Made by a program: the position numbers and the translations under genes. The notes beneath the pieces were generated by a model. That model saw nothing but the letters and a program-made list of their open reading frames with translations, made no database searches and was not told where the DNA came from. Source: Spirochaetaceae bacterium (GTDB taxonomy: Bacteria; Spirochaetota; Spirochaetia; Treponematales; Breznakiellaceae). Taken from it: a stretch of 16,520 nucleotides of DNA. Below, one piece after another: positions 1-6,803 of this stretch (its first letter is position 1; the number at the start of each line of letters is the position of its first letter). The stretch is from the NCBI GenBank assembly GCA_031258615.1, contig JAIRMP010000009.1:1-16520 (forward strand), in the 5' to 3' direction.

Positions 1-2
1 AC

Positions 3-158
3 AGGCGTGATCTTTTCGGCGCGCTGGCCGCAACGGTGGTACAAGAGGATGAAAGGGACTACGCGCTGAAAAACGGTTTTTACGTGGTAGAGCCTTCAGG
101 GGAAGATGTTATGGTAACCAGTCCTTACACCAGTCCCCGGATTTGGCAAGCGTCCTAA
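3..158 (+). CDS. 3' end of a plus-strand gene of unknown function
   Basis: An open frame enters from the left edge and ends at TAA 156-158, giving 51 residues. It contains DYALKNGFYVVEPSGEDV and ends in PRIWQAS. This tail resembles the C-termini of bacterial hypothetical proteins (some with an N-terminal coiled coil, of the DUF3782-like kind) that end in a pattern such as YA-x-x-x-GFYV-x-x-x-SG followed by a PREW-like motif. That resemblance is from memory and is tentative. The start and most of the protein lie outside the window, so no function is assigned. It converges on the minus-strand barrel gene, separated by the 163-bp hairpin region. Confidence 0.55.
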   Translation, partial: RRDLFGALAATVVQEDERDYALKNGFYVVEPSGEDVMVTSPYTSPRIWQAS

Positions 159-190
159 AGGAAGCCGCCGCAAGCCCCCCCCCTCCCCCC

Positions 191-290
191 ACAACAACGG
201 TTGGAGTTTGCCTAGTCAAGCGTGTAGCGCTTGCCTGGCAAACTCCTATGGCAAGCCGTAGGCTTGCCACAACAACGGTAGGAGTTTGCG
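191..290. repeat. Cluster of palindromic repeats with GGAGTTTGCC cores
   Basis: Two copies of a 22-bp element (191-212 and 269-290, two mismatches) start with ACAACAACGG and contain GGAGTTTGC. The first copy's GGAGTTTGCC (203-212) is matched by its inverse GGCAAACTCC (237-246), enclosing a smaller hairpin CAAGCG-TGTAG-CGCTTG (217-233). A further perfect hairpin, GGCAAGCC-GTA-GGCTTGCC, lies at 250-268. The region sits between two convergent genes, so the hairpins could act as bidirectional transcript ends, but there is no U tract. A C-rich stretch (C9-T-C6, 175-190) precedes it. The set resembles REP-like dispersed elements; related copies are at 15845-15895. Confidence 0.75.
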
Positions 291-321
291 GAAGAAGCAC
301 ACAGTGCGCCGCCCCCGCCCC

Positions 322-1296
322 TTAAAACGTGTACATAACCCATACCGCCGGGCCTGTTTCAAGGCTGTCCGAGGCCGAGTTGATTTTTCTAAAGTATAGG
401 TTGAAGCCCAGATCAATATGCTCCGTCGCGTGGAATATGCCGTAAGGTTTAAGCGTAAAGCCACTGAAATCTTTGCCGGTATCGTCAATTTCCAGACCGG
501 CCCGGAACCGGTCGTTGATTTGATAATTCAGGTCCAGGTAGACGATGTTGGCGGCTTCCACGCCCGATCCGCCCGAACCGGTTCTGTTAAACCCGCAGCT
601 AAACCCATACTGAATGTTTAGGCCAAAATCAAAGGCGGCTAATATGTAAAAACCCGCCTTGTCCGAATACGGACCGCCTCCGCCGTAGTAAGAGGACATG
701 ACAGCGCCGCCCGACGACCCTTCACTGCCGCCGCCGCTATCGCCTCCGCTCTCGCTGTCAAACCCGTCACCGTGGGGATGACGCAGCGAGAGGAGCGAAC
801 CATTGTTACCGGCGCCGTTTTCCGCTGTGGTAGCCGCGACGCTGATTTTTCTTGAAAATTTGTGATTGTACCAGAGGCCAAAGCCCAAATCCGCGAAATC
901 AAGGACGACGCCGCTATATTCAACTGAGGGTTCCAGGTTCCAGTAGGAAAAGGCGGTTGACTGCTTCAGGTAGACGGCAAGTTCTCCCGGCCCTATCTCT
1001 TGGGCGTAGTAAGCGGAAAGAAAATTGTCCCCAAGGTTATTGCCGTTGCTGGAGGCCTCCTGTAGGTCTATGACAAACTGCAATTCAAGCGCGACGCCTG
1101 CCGTACCGGGGCCAAAGCTGGTATGGGCCCCGGCGTCCGCCGTATAGCTGATGTAGGGGCGGGCCTCCCCTCCGTTGGCCCCGCCTATGTTGGAAAAGCC
1201 CGCCTCGCCTGTAACCGAGGCATCCCCGTAGGCAGGGCCGGCAAGAAAAAGGCCCAGCGGAAGCAAAAAAACGAATCGATATATACTTCTATTCAT
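322..1296 (-). CDS. Probable outer-membrane beta-barrel protein
   Basis: This 324-residue protein begins with a signal peptide (basic N-terminus, hydrophobic residues 8-19, likely cleavage near PAYG-DAS, about residue 24) without a lipobox. The mature part has alternating hydrophobic/polar stretches with many aromatic residues and Gly/Asn turns (for example IVYLDLNYQI, YGIFHATEHIDLGFNLYF) and ends in VWVMYTF. A C-terminal Phe after alternating residues is the usual signal for BAM-dependent barrels. Residues about 158-214 form a long Gly/Ser/Asp-rich stretch, probably a surface loop. The ATG is preceded by GAGGGA. It is the last gene of the four-gene surface operon, 12 bp after its upstream neighbour. 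The substrate is unknown; it could be a porin or an anchor or exporter for the co-encoded lipoproteins. The barrel call is inferred from pattern, not from a recognised family. Confidence 0.7.
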   Translation of the reverse strand: MNRSIYRFVFLLPLGLFLAGPAYGDASVTGEAGFSNIGGANGGEARPYISYTADAGAHTSFGPGTAGVALELQFVIDLQEASSNGNNLGDNFLSAYYAQEIGPGELAVYLKQSTAFSYWNLEPSVEYSGVVLDFADLGFGLWYNHKFSRKISVAATTAENGAGNNGSLLSLRHPHGDGFDSESGGDSGGGSEGSSGGAVMSSYYGGGGPYSDKAGFYILAAFDFGLNIQYGFSCGFNRTGSGGSGVEAANIVYLDLNYQINDRFRAGLEIDDTGKDFSGFTLKPYGIFHATEHIDLGFNLYFRKINSASDSLETGPAVWVMYTF

Positions 1297-1308
1297 ACCT
1301 GTATTCCC

Positions 1309-2703
1309 TCAATGTCCAAAGATGACGGCCTGCCACCGCGATGCAGTCTTACCCGAAAGATCCGGTAAAGCCCCATCCGCCACCTTCCATGACGCGGTTT
1401 GGGAGGTGGCGTGGCCGTCGCCCAATGAGTAAAGGACATCCCCGTCAACCAGCGCGAGGGCGGCAAAGCTGCCGGCGGCAAAGTTGCCCTTGCCGAAAGC
1501 GACGCTATTCCACCTGCCGCTTGCCGGCAATGTCAGCTCGGTCCAGGTATCGCCGTTCTTGGACCAGGCGGCCTTGTTGCCGTCAACATCGGAAACCGCG
1601 ACAAACATGCCCTTGGCAATGAGGCCGTCGGAGGAAACCATGCCAAAGGCGATGCCGCAATGCTTCATGCCGGAAGGCAGGTCTCCGGCAAACGACCATG
1701 TCTTACCGCCATCGATAGACTTGGCGGTTTTATTGCTTTCGTAGTCAAGCGCGAGAAAGACGCCCTCGCCATACGCGAGGCTGTACCAATCCGCCGCGCT
1801 TGGCATGGTCGCGTCCGTCCAGGTAAGGCCGTCCACCGACCAGGCGGCGCGGCCATAGCTGCGGGCAAGCGCCACGAACCATTCCTTCCCGCCGCCGTCC
1901 CCGCCAACAGCCCCGCCCAAAGCGCCGTAGGCAAGCGCGTGCCATTCGGCGCTTCTTGGCAATGTTATGTCCGTCCAGTTGATCCCGTTGGCCGACCAGG
2001 ATGCCCTGCTTGTGTTTTCGGCGAAGGCTACAAACTTGTCCCTGCCGTAAACCACGCTTGTCCAGGGCCTGCCCAGCGGCAAATCCGCCTCCCTCCAACT
2101 GACGCCCCCATTGATTGACCAGGCAACCTTGGCGTTATTCTTGGCGAGAGCGACGAAGGCGCCGTTGCCATAGGCGGCGCACTGCCAGTTCCGCTCTCCC
2201 GGCAGTAACGTTTTTGTCCAGACCACGCCGTCCGCCGACCATGCCGCCTCGCCGCTGCCCAGCGCGAGGGCCAAAAACCTCCCCTCCGGCGCGTACAGCG
2301 CGTCCAGGGTTCGCAAAACCGTGTTTACGTCAACGATTCTGTCCGTCGCATAGGCGCTGGCGCCAAAAGCGGTTCTACCGCCGGTTTTACCGCCTTTGGC
2401 CCGGTTTGCCTGATCAATAATGTTGAGCAGGAACGCGCAGTCCGCCGCGCCGCTTTCCTCGCCCGGTTCTTCCGGTTGAAGGTTTACTTCCCATTTCGCG
2501 TTTACTGCGGCGCGTATGTATGAGCGGCGCGCCGGGCTGCCGCTGTCGTCAATGAGGTTGTAGATTTCCCCAAACCAGAAGGCCGTATCGGAAGGGCCTG
2601 CCGCCGGGCCGGGGTCCAGCGGCGGGGAGTCATCCATGACAGGGTCAGGGCAGGCCGCAAGGCACAGGGCCGCGGCCATACCCGCCAGTATTCTGATATT
2701 CAT
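1309..2703 (-). CDS. Lipoprotein with seven Asp-box-like repeats (probable beta-propeller)
   Basis: This 464-residue protein has a lipoprotein signal peptide with lipobox LAAC (Cys18) and should be lipid-anchored in the cell envelope. Residues about 20-140 are a Pro/Asp-rich linker and a non-repeated segment. The rest is built of units of about 45 residues with the pattern AWS-x-[DN]G-x-x-W-T-x-x-x-LP, then W and AYG-x-G-x-FVAL. I count seven, the last two being more divergent. S-x-D-G-x-x-W resembles the Asp-box (BNR) motif of sialidase and Ycf48-like propellers, so a seven-bladed propeller is likely. No catalytic residues of a sialidase are evident, so binding rather than hydrolysis is more likely. 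It is a paralogue of the gene upstream, 18 bp away. The Shine-Dalgarno sequence is weak, so translation may be coupled. Confidence 0.85.
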   Translation of the reverse strand: MNIRILAGMAAALCLAACPDPVMDDSPPLDPGPAAGPSDTAFWFGEIYNLIDDSGSPARRSYIRAAVNAKWEVNLQPEEPGEESGAADCAFLLNIIDQANRAKGGKTGGRTAFGASAYATDRIVDVNTVLRTLDALYAPEGRFLALALGSGEAAWSADGVVWTKTLLPGERNWQCAAYGNGAFVALAKNNAKVAWSINGGVSWREADLPLGRPWTSVVYGRDKFVAFAENTSRASWSANGINWTDITLPRSAEWHALAYGALGGAVGGDGGGKEWFVALARSYGRAAWSVDGLTWTDATMPSAADWYSLAYGEGVFLALDYESNKTAKSIDGGKTWSFAGDLPSGMKHCGIAFGMVSSDGLIAKGMFVAVSDVDGNKAAWSKNGDTWTELTLPASGRWNSVAFGKGNFAAGSFAALALVDGDVLYSLGDGHATSQTASWKVADGALPDLSGKTASRWQAVIFGH

Positions 2704-2721
2704 AAGACCGCTGCCGGGCGC

Positions 2722-3768
2722 TCAGTAGGCTTGGATGAATGTAACGGCGGCCCATGACGCGCCCTGCTGCAATGGCGGCAATGTTGCCGCAGTCCAGTCC
2801 GCGCCGTCTTCCGACCAGGCGGCCGTGTCTTCCGCGACCGCCACAAAGACACCCTTGCCGTAAGCCGCGTCCTGCCAACCGGTTGTCGCCGGCAATGTTA
2901 CCTCCGTCCAGCTAACGCCGTCTGTCGACCAGGCCGCCTTGTTACTGTCTGAATTTCCGCCGCAAACCGCTGCAAACCTGTTTCCGCCATAGACGGCTTT
3001 GCGGATGCCCGCCGGCAGCCCGCTCTCTTTACCGCTCCATGTTTCCCCGTCATCGGTTGAGTAAACTGTATCGCCTACAGTTGAAAAGGCGATAAATTTA
3101 CCGTTGCCGTAGACTACGGCGCTCCAATAACCTGTCACTGTCGGTAAACTTCCCCCCACGGTCCATGCGGCGCCGTCAGCGGAAGCGGCGGTTTTCTTCC
3201 CGCTGCTCCCGTCAACCGCGACAAACTTGCCGTTGCCATAGGCCACGCCGTACCAGTCGCCGGAAGGCAAGGACGATGACGCCGTCCAGGTAGAGCCGCC
3301 GTCCGCTGAGTACGCGGCGCGGTTGTTACCGGCAGAGGTGCTGGCGACAGCCACAAATTTTCCGTTGCCGTAGGCGACATCCTGCAAGTTCGCCACCACC
3401 GGCACGTCCTCCACCTCCGGCAAGTCCGCCTCCGTCCAGGCGAGGCCGTCCGCCGACCACGCCGCCTTGATGTCATCGAAGCTGTCATAGCTTACCGCCG
3501 CCAGCTTTCCCCTGCCGTAAGCGATCCCGATCCACGTTACGCCTATACGCAAGCCGTTCTCCGGGTCAATGTCCGCCGGCAGTCTTCCGCCTGAGTTCCA
3601 GGTTTTACCGTCCTCCGACCAGGCAGTGTCCCCGCTGCCTGAGGCGATAGCCACAAATTTCCCTGTAGACCCGTAATCTTCCGCCTGAGCTGCCGGGTTT
3701 TCGCAGGACGCAAAAAATACCGTTAATACCGTTAAAGCCAAACCGGCTGTAAATACCTTGTTTTTCAT
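2722..3768 (-). CDS. Lipoprotein with seven Asp-box-like repeats (probable seven-bladed beta-propeller)
   Basis: The start chosen is the ATG at 3766-3768, with AAGGAGA 5 nt upstream, giving MKNKVFTAG and lipobox FASC (Cys22), 348 residues. A longer open frame upstream lacks a signal peptide and overlaps the preceding gene, so it is not used. Seven units follow the pattern [AT]AWS-x-DG-x-x-WT-x-x-x-LP, a Trp, then AYGNGKFVAV. The protein opens with GKFVAIAS and closes with WAAVTF, which fits a closed seven-bladed propeller in which the first strand completes the last blade. It is a close paralogue of the downstream lipoprotein. After the lipobox it reads CENPA, the same five residues as in the gene upstream, suggesting shared leader ancestry. 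Role unknown; ligand or host-surface binding is an inference. Confidence 0.88.
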   Translation of the reverse strand: MKNKVFTAGLALTVLTVFFASCENPAAQAEDYGSTGKFVAIASGSGDTAWSEDGKTWNSGGRLPADIDPENGLRIGVTWIGIAYGRGKLAAVSYDSFDDIKAAWSADGLAWTEADLPEVEDVPVVANLQDVAYGNGKFVAVASTSAGNNRAAYSADGGSTWTASSSLPSGDWYGVAYGNGKFVAVDGSSGKKTAASADGAAWTVGGSLPTVTGYWSAVVYGNGKFIAFSTVGDTVYSTDDGETWSGKESGLPAGIRKAVYGGNRFAAVCGGNSDSNKAAWSTDGVSWTEVTLPATTGWQDAAYGKGVFVAVAEDTAAWSEDGADWTAATLPPLQQGASWAAVTFIQAY

Positions 3769-3790
3769 ACCAATCTCCTTGTATTTTTTG

Positions 3791-5421
3791 TCATTCAGTT
3801 TCTTCGTTGCACACGATGCGGAAGCCGATAGTGGATTCAGAATCATTGGGTTCCCAGGACATACTGCGATCATCTAAACTGTAGGAGTCATCATAAGAAT
3901 CGCCACGCAACATTCGACAGTCGTAGGCGGATTCCTCTTTACTCCCAGGTCCGGCATAGTCATCTTCCAAATGCCCCTCAACGGCGGCGTCATCCCACTC
4001 GCCATCCCAGTCCCAGCACCATTCCCTCACATTTCCGGTCATGTCAAAAATGCCGAGTTCATTGGCCGATTTTTGACCAACCTCGTGGGTACTCTCATCA
4101 GCATTTTCCTCATCCCATCCATAATCGCCCCTGTTCTCATATAAAGGGTAGCCTTCATTGTCAAAACCTTCGCTGCTGCCCGAATAGTCCTTTTTCCAGC
4201 CGTTTTGCCGGACATCGCCTCCGCCCTTAGAAGCGCCCATCGCGGCCCAGAGCCATTCAATCTCCGTTGGCAGACGGTAGCCGTTGGCGTCCGCATTGAT
4301 TGATACCGCGTCCCATTCCTCATCGGTCTCCTCCGGTATCTCATCGAAATCCACTCCGCTCCAATCATCAATGCCGCTTATCACGTACACCGGCGTTTTG
4401 TCGTGGGTCAGGCTCAGTTTGTTGCAGAAGGCTATCGCGGCGTACCAGCTTACCGAATCGACAGGCAGTTGCTCGTCGTCCGCGTCCTCAGGCGACTCGG
4501 TAAAATTGCTTGTGTTATCCTCCTCAAAAATTTTCAACCAGAGTTCCTGGGTTACCTCGGTCTCCATCATCCAGTAGCCTTTGGTTATGGTGACGGTAGT
4601 TTCGTAGTCGTCCACCCGGAAGGGAGTGTATGAGGGCGGCACGTAGTGGAAGTTGACGGTGATATCAGAAATCGTGCGGGTATCCGTGTCCCCGGCAGGG
4701 TGAGCCGTAACCATAAAGCCCACGCTAAACGACTCGTTGATGTTGTTAGCGCCGCTTATCGTAACCGTGTCGTTGTATGTCCCAGCGGAAAGACTGTTTG
4801 CGGGGCCTACGGTAAAAGAGGCTGTCCCGCCCGACTCGGTAATGCTGATTGATGATTCGGAAACCGTGAAATTACTGTCTGTAAGGGAAATGTTTATATC
4901 GCCGGTGGGCAGGACACCTATATTCTGTATATCTACCTGAATCGGGGTTATCGGGTAATAACTCGGATCCGCAGGGTCAAAGAGATGACCGGTATAGTTA
5001 TCATCAAGCTCAATGTCGTTTACCGTTACTTCAATACCGTACAAGGGCTGGACTTCCACATCAATGCTGAAGTCCTTGGTATAATCCATGCCGGACTTTA
5101 TGCCGTTGGCAACCTTGGCCCTTATCCATGCCGTACCCGCGGCTGTGGCGGTGAATGTACCAGCCTCAATCGTTGCCCCGGTGTTTCCGGCATCCGTCAG
5201 CTCCCAGACTATCTCCTTTGCGGGGTCTTCCGGGATTATTGTACCTGACAGGGTTTTGCCTACATTGGCGTAGGCTCTGTGAGGCAGGTTGATAATGTCT
5301 TCAACCGCCCCTTCAGGGTAGACTAGTCTTCCCCCCCCCCCCCCATGGCCGGATTTTCGCAACTTCCGAGGGCGAAAGCAAAAATTGCGCCCGCCAAAAG
5401 AATCGCTTTACACTGTTTCAT
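3791..5421 (-). CDS. Phase-variable lipoprotein with Ig-like and FGE-sulfatase-fold domains, OFF by frameshift at a G14 tract
   Basis: The ATG at 5419-5421 has AAAGGAG 6 nt upstream and encodes MKQCKAILLAGAIF followed by lipobox LGSC (Cys21) and CENPAM. It then enters a run of 14 G (coding strand). With 14 G the frame reads four Gly, Glu, Asp and stops at TAG (5323-5325) after 32 codons. The long frame resumes 2 nt out of phase at GRLVYPEGAVED and runs to TGA 3791-3793. With 15 G the product would be 543 residues: signal and Gly run, a Big-like Ig domain (about 50-124), a second all-beta domain (about 128-240), and an FGE-sulfatase/C-lectin-fold domain (about 250-541). The last shows METEVTQELW, GYRLPTEIEW, MTGNVREW and IGFR. 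It is very acidic. The FGE catalytic Cys pair is absent, so it is probably a binding module. First gene of the surface operon. Confidence 0.85.
5331..5344 (-). repeat. Homopolymer G14 tract on coding strand, candidate phase-variation switch
   Basis: Fourteen C on the plus strand (G on the coding strand) lie five residues after the lipobox Cys of the lipoprotein gene. The last C is the G of an in-frame ATG. Tract lengths of 12 or 15 join the signal peptide to the long frame. Lengths of 13 or 14 hit a stop within a few codons (for 13, TGA just after KTSLP). One length class in three is therefore ON. Slippage in poly-G tracts is an established route of phase variation of surface genes, including in treponemes. 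A sequencing or assembly error in the homopolymer would look the same. Confidence 0.9.
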
Positions 5422-5458
5422 TATAAACTCCTTTGCCTGCATTTCAGGCGGTAAATTT

Positions 5459-5482
5459 ATGGTTTCCGGCAGCGAAAACCAT
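5459..5482 (-). other. Small hairpin in the 5' leader of the surface operon
   Basis: ATGGTTT (5459-5465) and AAACCAT (5476-5482) form a perfect 7-bp stem with a 10-nt loop within the predicted leader of about 140 nt between the promoter and the ATG at 5421. No known riboswitch or leader peptide was recognised, so its role, if any, is unknown. Confidence 0.3.
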
Positions 5483-5570
5483 CATAAAAAGAAGTTCATC
5501 TTCGGTTGGGAGTTTTTCAAAATTCCCGTGTATCTTGCGGAAAACACCCTTTTTTCAAAAAGGATAACCC

Positions 5571-5600
5571 ATTATAGCCATACACCGGCCCTTTTGTCAA
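5571..5600 (-). promoter_or_regulatory. Sigma70-type promoter of the surface operon
   Basis: On the minus strand a perfect TTGACA (5595-5600) and a perfect TATAAT (5571-5576) are separated by 18 bp. Transcription would start near 5564 and run into the lipoprotein gene starting at 5421. The -35 box abuts the direct-repeat field that begins at 5601, so changes in repeat number would alter what lies directly upstream of RNA polymerase. Confidence 0.85.
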
Positions 5601-5655
5601 GCAAATTTCGGCGGCAAATTTCGGCGGCAAGCGCATTGCCGGAAAGCGCATTGCC
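5601..5655. repeat. Short tandem direct repeats upstream of the surface-operon promoter
   Basis: GCAAATTTCGGCG occurs twice head to tail (5601-5613, 5614-5626). It is followed by AAGCGCATTGCC twice with a 15-bp period (5629-5640, 5644-5655). These lead into the 21-bp repeat array and together suggest a slippage-prone region. Confidence 0.8.
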
Positions 5656-5681
5656 AGAGGGTTTTCCGATGCGCTGGGAGA

Positions 5682-5870
5682 TTTTGCCGACATGAAGGGA
5701 AGTTTTGCCGACATGAGGGAAAGTTTTGCCGACATGAGGGAAAGTTTTGCCGACATGAGGAAAAGTTTTGCCGACATGAGGAAAAGTTTTACCGACATGA
5801 GGGAAAGTTTTGCCGACATGAGGAAAAGTTTTGCCGACATGTCGGGAGATTTTGCCGACACGTCGGGAAA
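5682..5870. repeat. 21-bp tandem repeat array (nine units, VNTR-like minisatellite)
   Basis: TTTTGCCGACATG or a one- or two-base variant begins at 5682, 5703, 5724, 5745, 5766, 5787, 5808, 5829 and 5850, an exact 21-bp period with no indels. The inner units differ mainly as AGGGAAAG versus AGGAAAAG; both outer units have GGGAGA before the TTTT. The period is a multiple of three, so both strands stay open: on the plus strand the units read as heptads of the type SFADMR[EK], on the minus strand as MSAKLxL. A plus-strand frame 5692-6081 exists but has no good support as a gene. The 5422-6025 gap otherwise holds only the operon leader, promoter, repeats and terminator-like hairpins. Confidence 0.92.
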
Positions 5871-5946
5871 AGTTCCCGGGGGGTTCGGGGGGGATATAGG
5901 CGTTTCATTGTTTGGGAGGAGACTCGATCGGGCAAAGAAATTATTC

Positions 5947-5981
5947 GGGGTCTGCCGCGCAGACACTGCTGCGCAGACCCC
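5947..5981. repeat. Large inverted repeat (hairpin)
   Basis: GGGGTCTGC (5947-5955) pairs with GCAGACCCC (5973-5981). The inner part (CGCGCAG against CTGCTGC) pairs partly. On the minus strand it lies just beyond the U-tract hairpin at 5988-6007, downstream of the SPOR gene. It may stabilise the 3' end of that transcript or be another dispersed palindrome. Confidence 0.7.
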
Positions 5982-5987
5982 GATGCG

Positions 5988-6007
5988 AAAAAAACAGCCG
6001 CCTGTTT
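5988..6007 (-). terminator. Weak rho-independent terminator after the SPOR/coaE cluster
   Basis: On the minus strand, 19 nt after the SPOR stop codon, AAACAG-GCGG-CTGTTT forms a 6-bp stem with a 4-nt loop, and the run of seven T (5988-5994 complement) overlaps the end of the stem. The stem is short and A/T-rich, so efficiency may be low, but the position fits the end of the transcript. Confidence 0.5.
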
Positions 6008-6025
6008 CTCGTGCTTACAGTATGG

Positions 6026-6790
6026 TTAAAGGCTTGAACCCTTCCATACCAGGCTGTTTTCCATACCCTCTATCGTTTTGATCAGTGAAAGCCAATAGTC
6101 CGCCTCGGACTGGGACGTGTATGGCCCCACGCGCACACGGTAAAATGTCTTACCGCCTACATTACCGTTCATAACGACTGATGTTATCCCTTTGCTTGCC
6201 AAAAATTCCTTTGCGGTATCGGCGTACGCCTTTTTTGAATAGGAATTGGTCTGAACCCACCAGGCCGTTTTGGGCACAGGTTTTTCTGTTTTTGCTCCGC
6301 CGGACGGGCTCTCAGGCGGCGCGGGCTTGGCTGCGGCGGGGGCGGGGGCGCTTACCGCCGGCGGAGAGGCCGTTTTGGCGGGTACAGCATCCGCCGGAGG
6401 AGCGTCCGGCGTTATAACATTTTCGCGCGGGCTTGGGATTGTGATAATGGTTCTGGTATTACCGTCATTTAGCCGCTCCACACGCACGGCATTTTCAGCC
6501 GTTTCTCCGTTTATGTAAATAACATTTTCAAGTTTTGGCTGCGCCTCAACTTCTGCCGCAACGGGCGCTTGCGCGGCTTCCTGCGGCGTCCCGGGCGCTT
6601 CCGTAACAACAACAGGCTCGCGGGGGACATCCACAGCCGCACGCGGCGATCCGGATGGTATGGGCGCCGCTTCGGACCTCGTTACCGAAGGGTAGTCACG
6701 TGGCGAAAAGACCAATATGGACGCGCCAATCACTATAACCAAAAATAAACCGACAGATACTGATACAAGCAATAATTTTTTCTTTTCCAT
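6026..6790 (-). CDS. Membrane-anchored SPOR-domain protein
   Basis: The 254-residue protein has a basic start (MEKKK), one transmembrane helix (about residues 5-29), a long Pro/Ala/Glu-rich linker (about 33-175) and a C-terminal SPOR domain (176-254: AWWVQTNSYS, then KTFYRVRVGPY). This is the usual bitopic layout with the SPOR domain in the periplasm. SPOR domains bind denuded peptidoglycan glycan strands at division sites or other remodelling zones, so a role in septal or periplasmic cell-wall work is likely. It lies 13 bp downstream of coaE and is the last gene of its cluster. No lytic transglycosylase or amidase domain is attached. Confidence 0.9.
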   Translation of the reverse strand: MEKKKLLLVSVSVGLFLVIVIGASILVFSPRDYPSVTRSEAAPIPSGSPRAAVDVPREPVVVTEAPGTPQEAAQAPVAAEVEAQPKLENVIYINGETAENAVRVERLNDGNTRTIITIPSPRENVITPDAPPADAVPAKTASPPAVSAPAPAAAKPAPPESPSGGAKTEKPVPKTAWWVQTNSYSKKAYADTAKEFLASKGITSVVMNGNVGGKTFYRVRVGPYTSQSEADYWLSLIKTIEGMENSLVWKGSSL

Positions 6791-6803
6791 AAGACACCCT
6801 GGA

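Noticed and set aside
175..190. C9-T-C6 stretch as a second phase-variation tract
   Set aside because: It is interrupted, lies between two convergent gene ends and is not in any coding frame or promoter that I can support.
3769..3873. N-terminal extension of the first propeller lipoprotein
   Set aside because: It overlaps the preceding gene's coding end and would bury the signal peptide; the internal ATG has an ideal Shine-Dalgarno sequence.
3791..3910. Variable region of a diversity-generating retroelement
   Set aside because: The C-terminal FGE-fold end (RGDSYDDSY to IGFR) is where such regions occur, but no template repeat or reverse transcriptase is in the window and codons do not show a clear adenine-derived pattern.
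5360..5362. TTG as the true start of the FGE-fold protein
   Set aside because: No Shine-Dalgarno sequence at the right distance and no export signal. The ATG at 5421 has both but is out of frame through the G tract.
5682..5870. CRISPR array
   Set aside because: Units are contiguous with no unique spacers and the period is only 21 bp.
5517..5966. Minus-strand open frame over the same repeats (MSAKLxL units)
   Set aside because: Starts at a GTG inside a hairpin, has no Shine-Dalgarno sequence, and runs over the surface-operon promoter.
5692..6081. Plus-strand open frame of heptad repeats (SFADMR[EK] units)
   Set aside because: It is open mainly because a 21-bp unit keeps frame on both strands. 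The second half is unlike any protein, it runs into the 3' end of the SPOR gene, and no good promoter is seen. Treated as a VNTR, though a small expressed product is not excluded.
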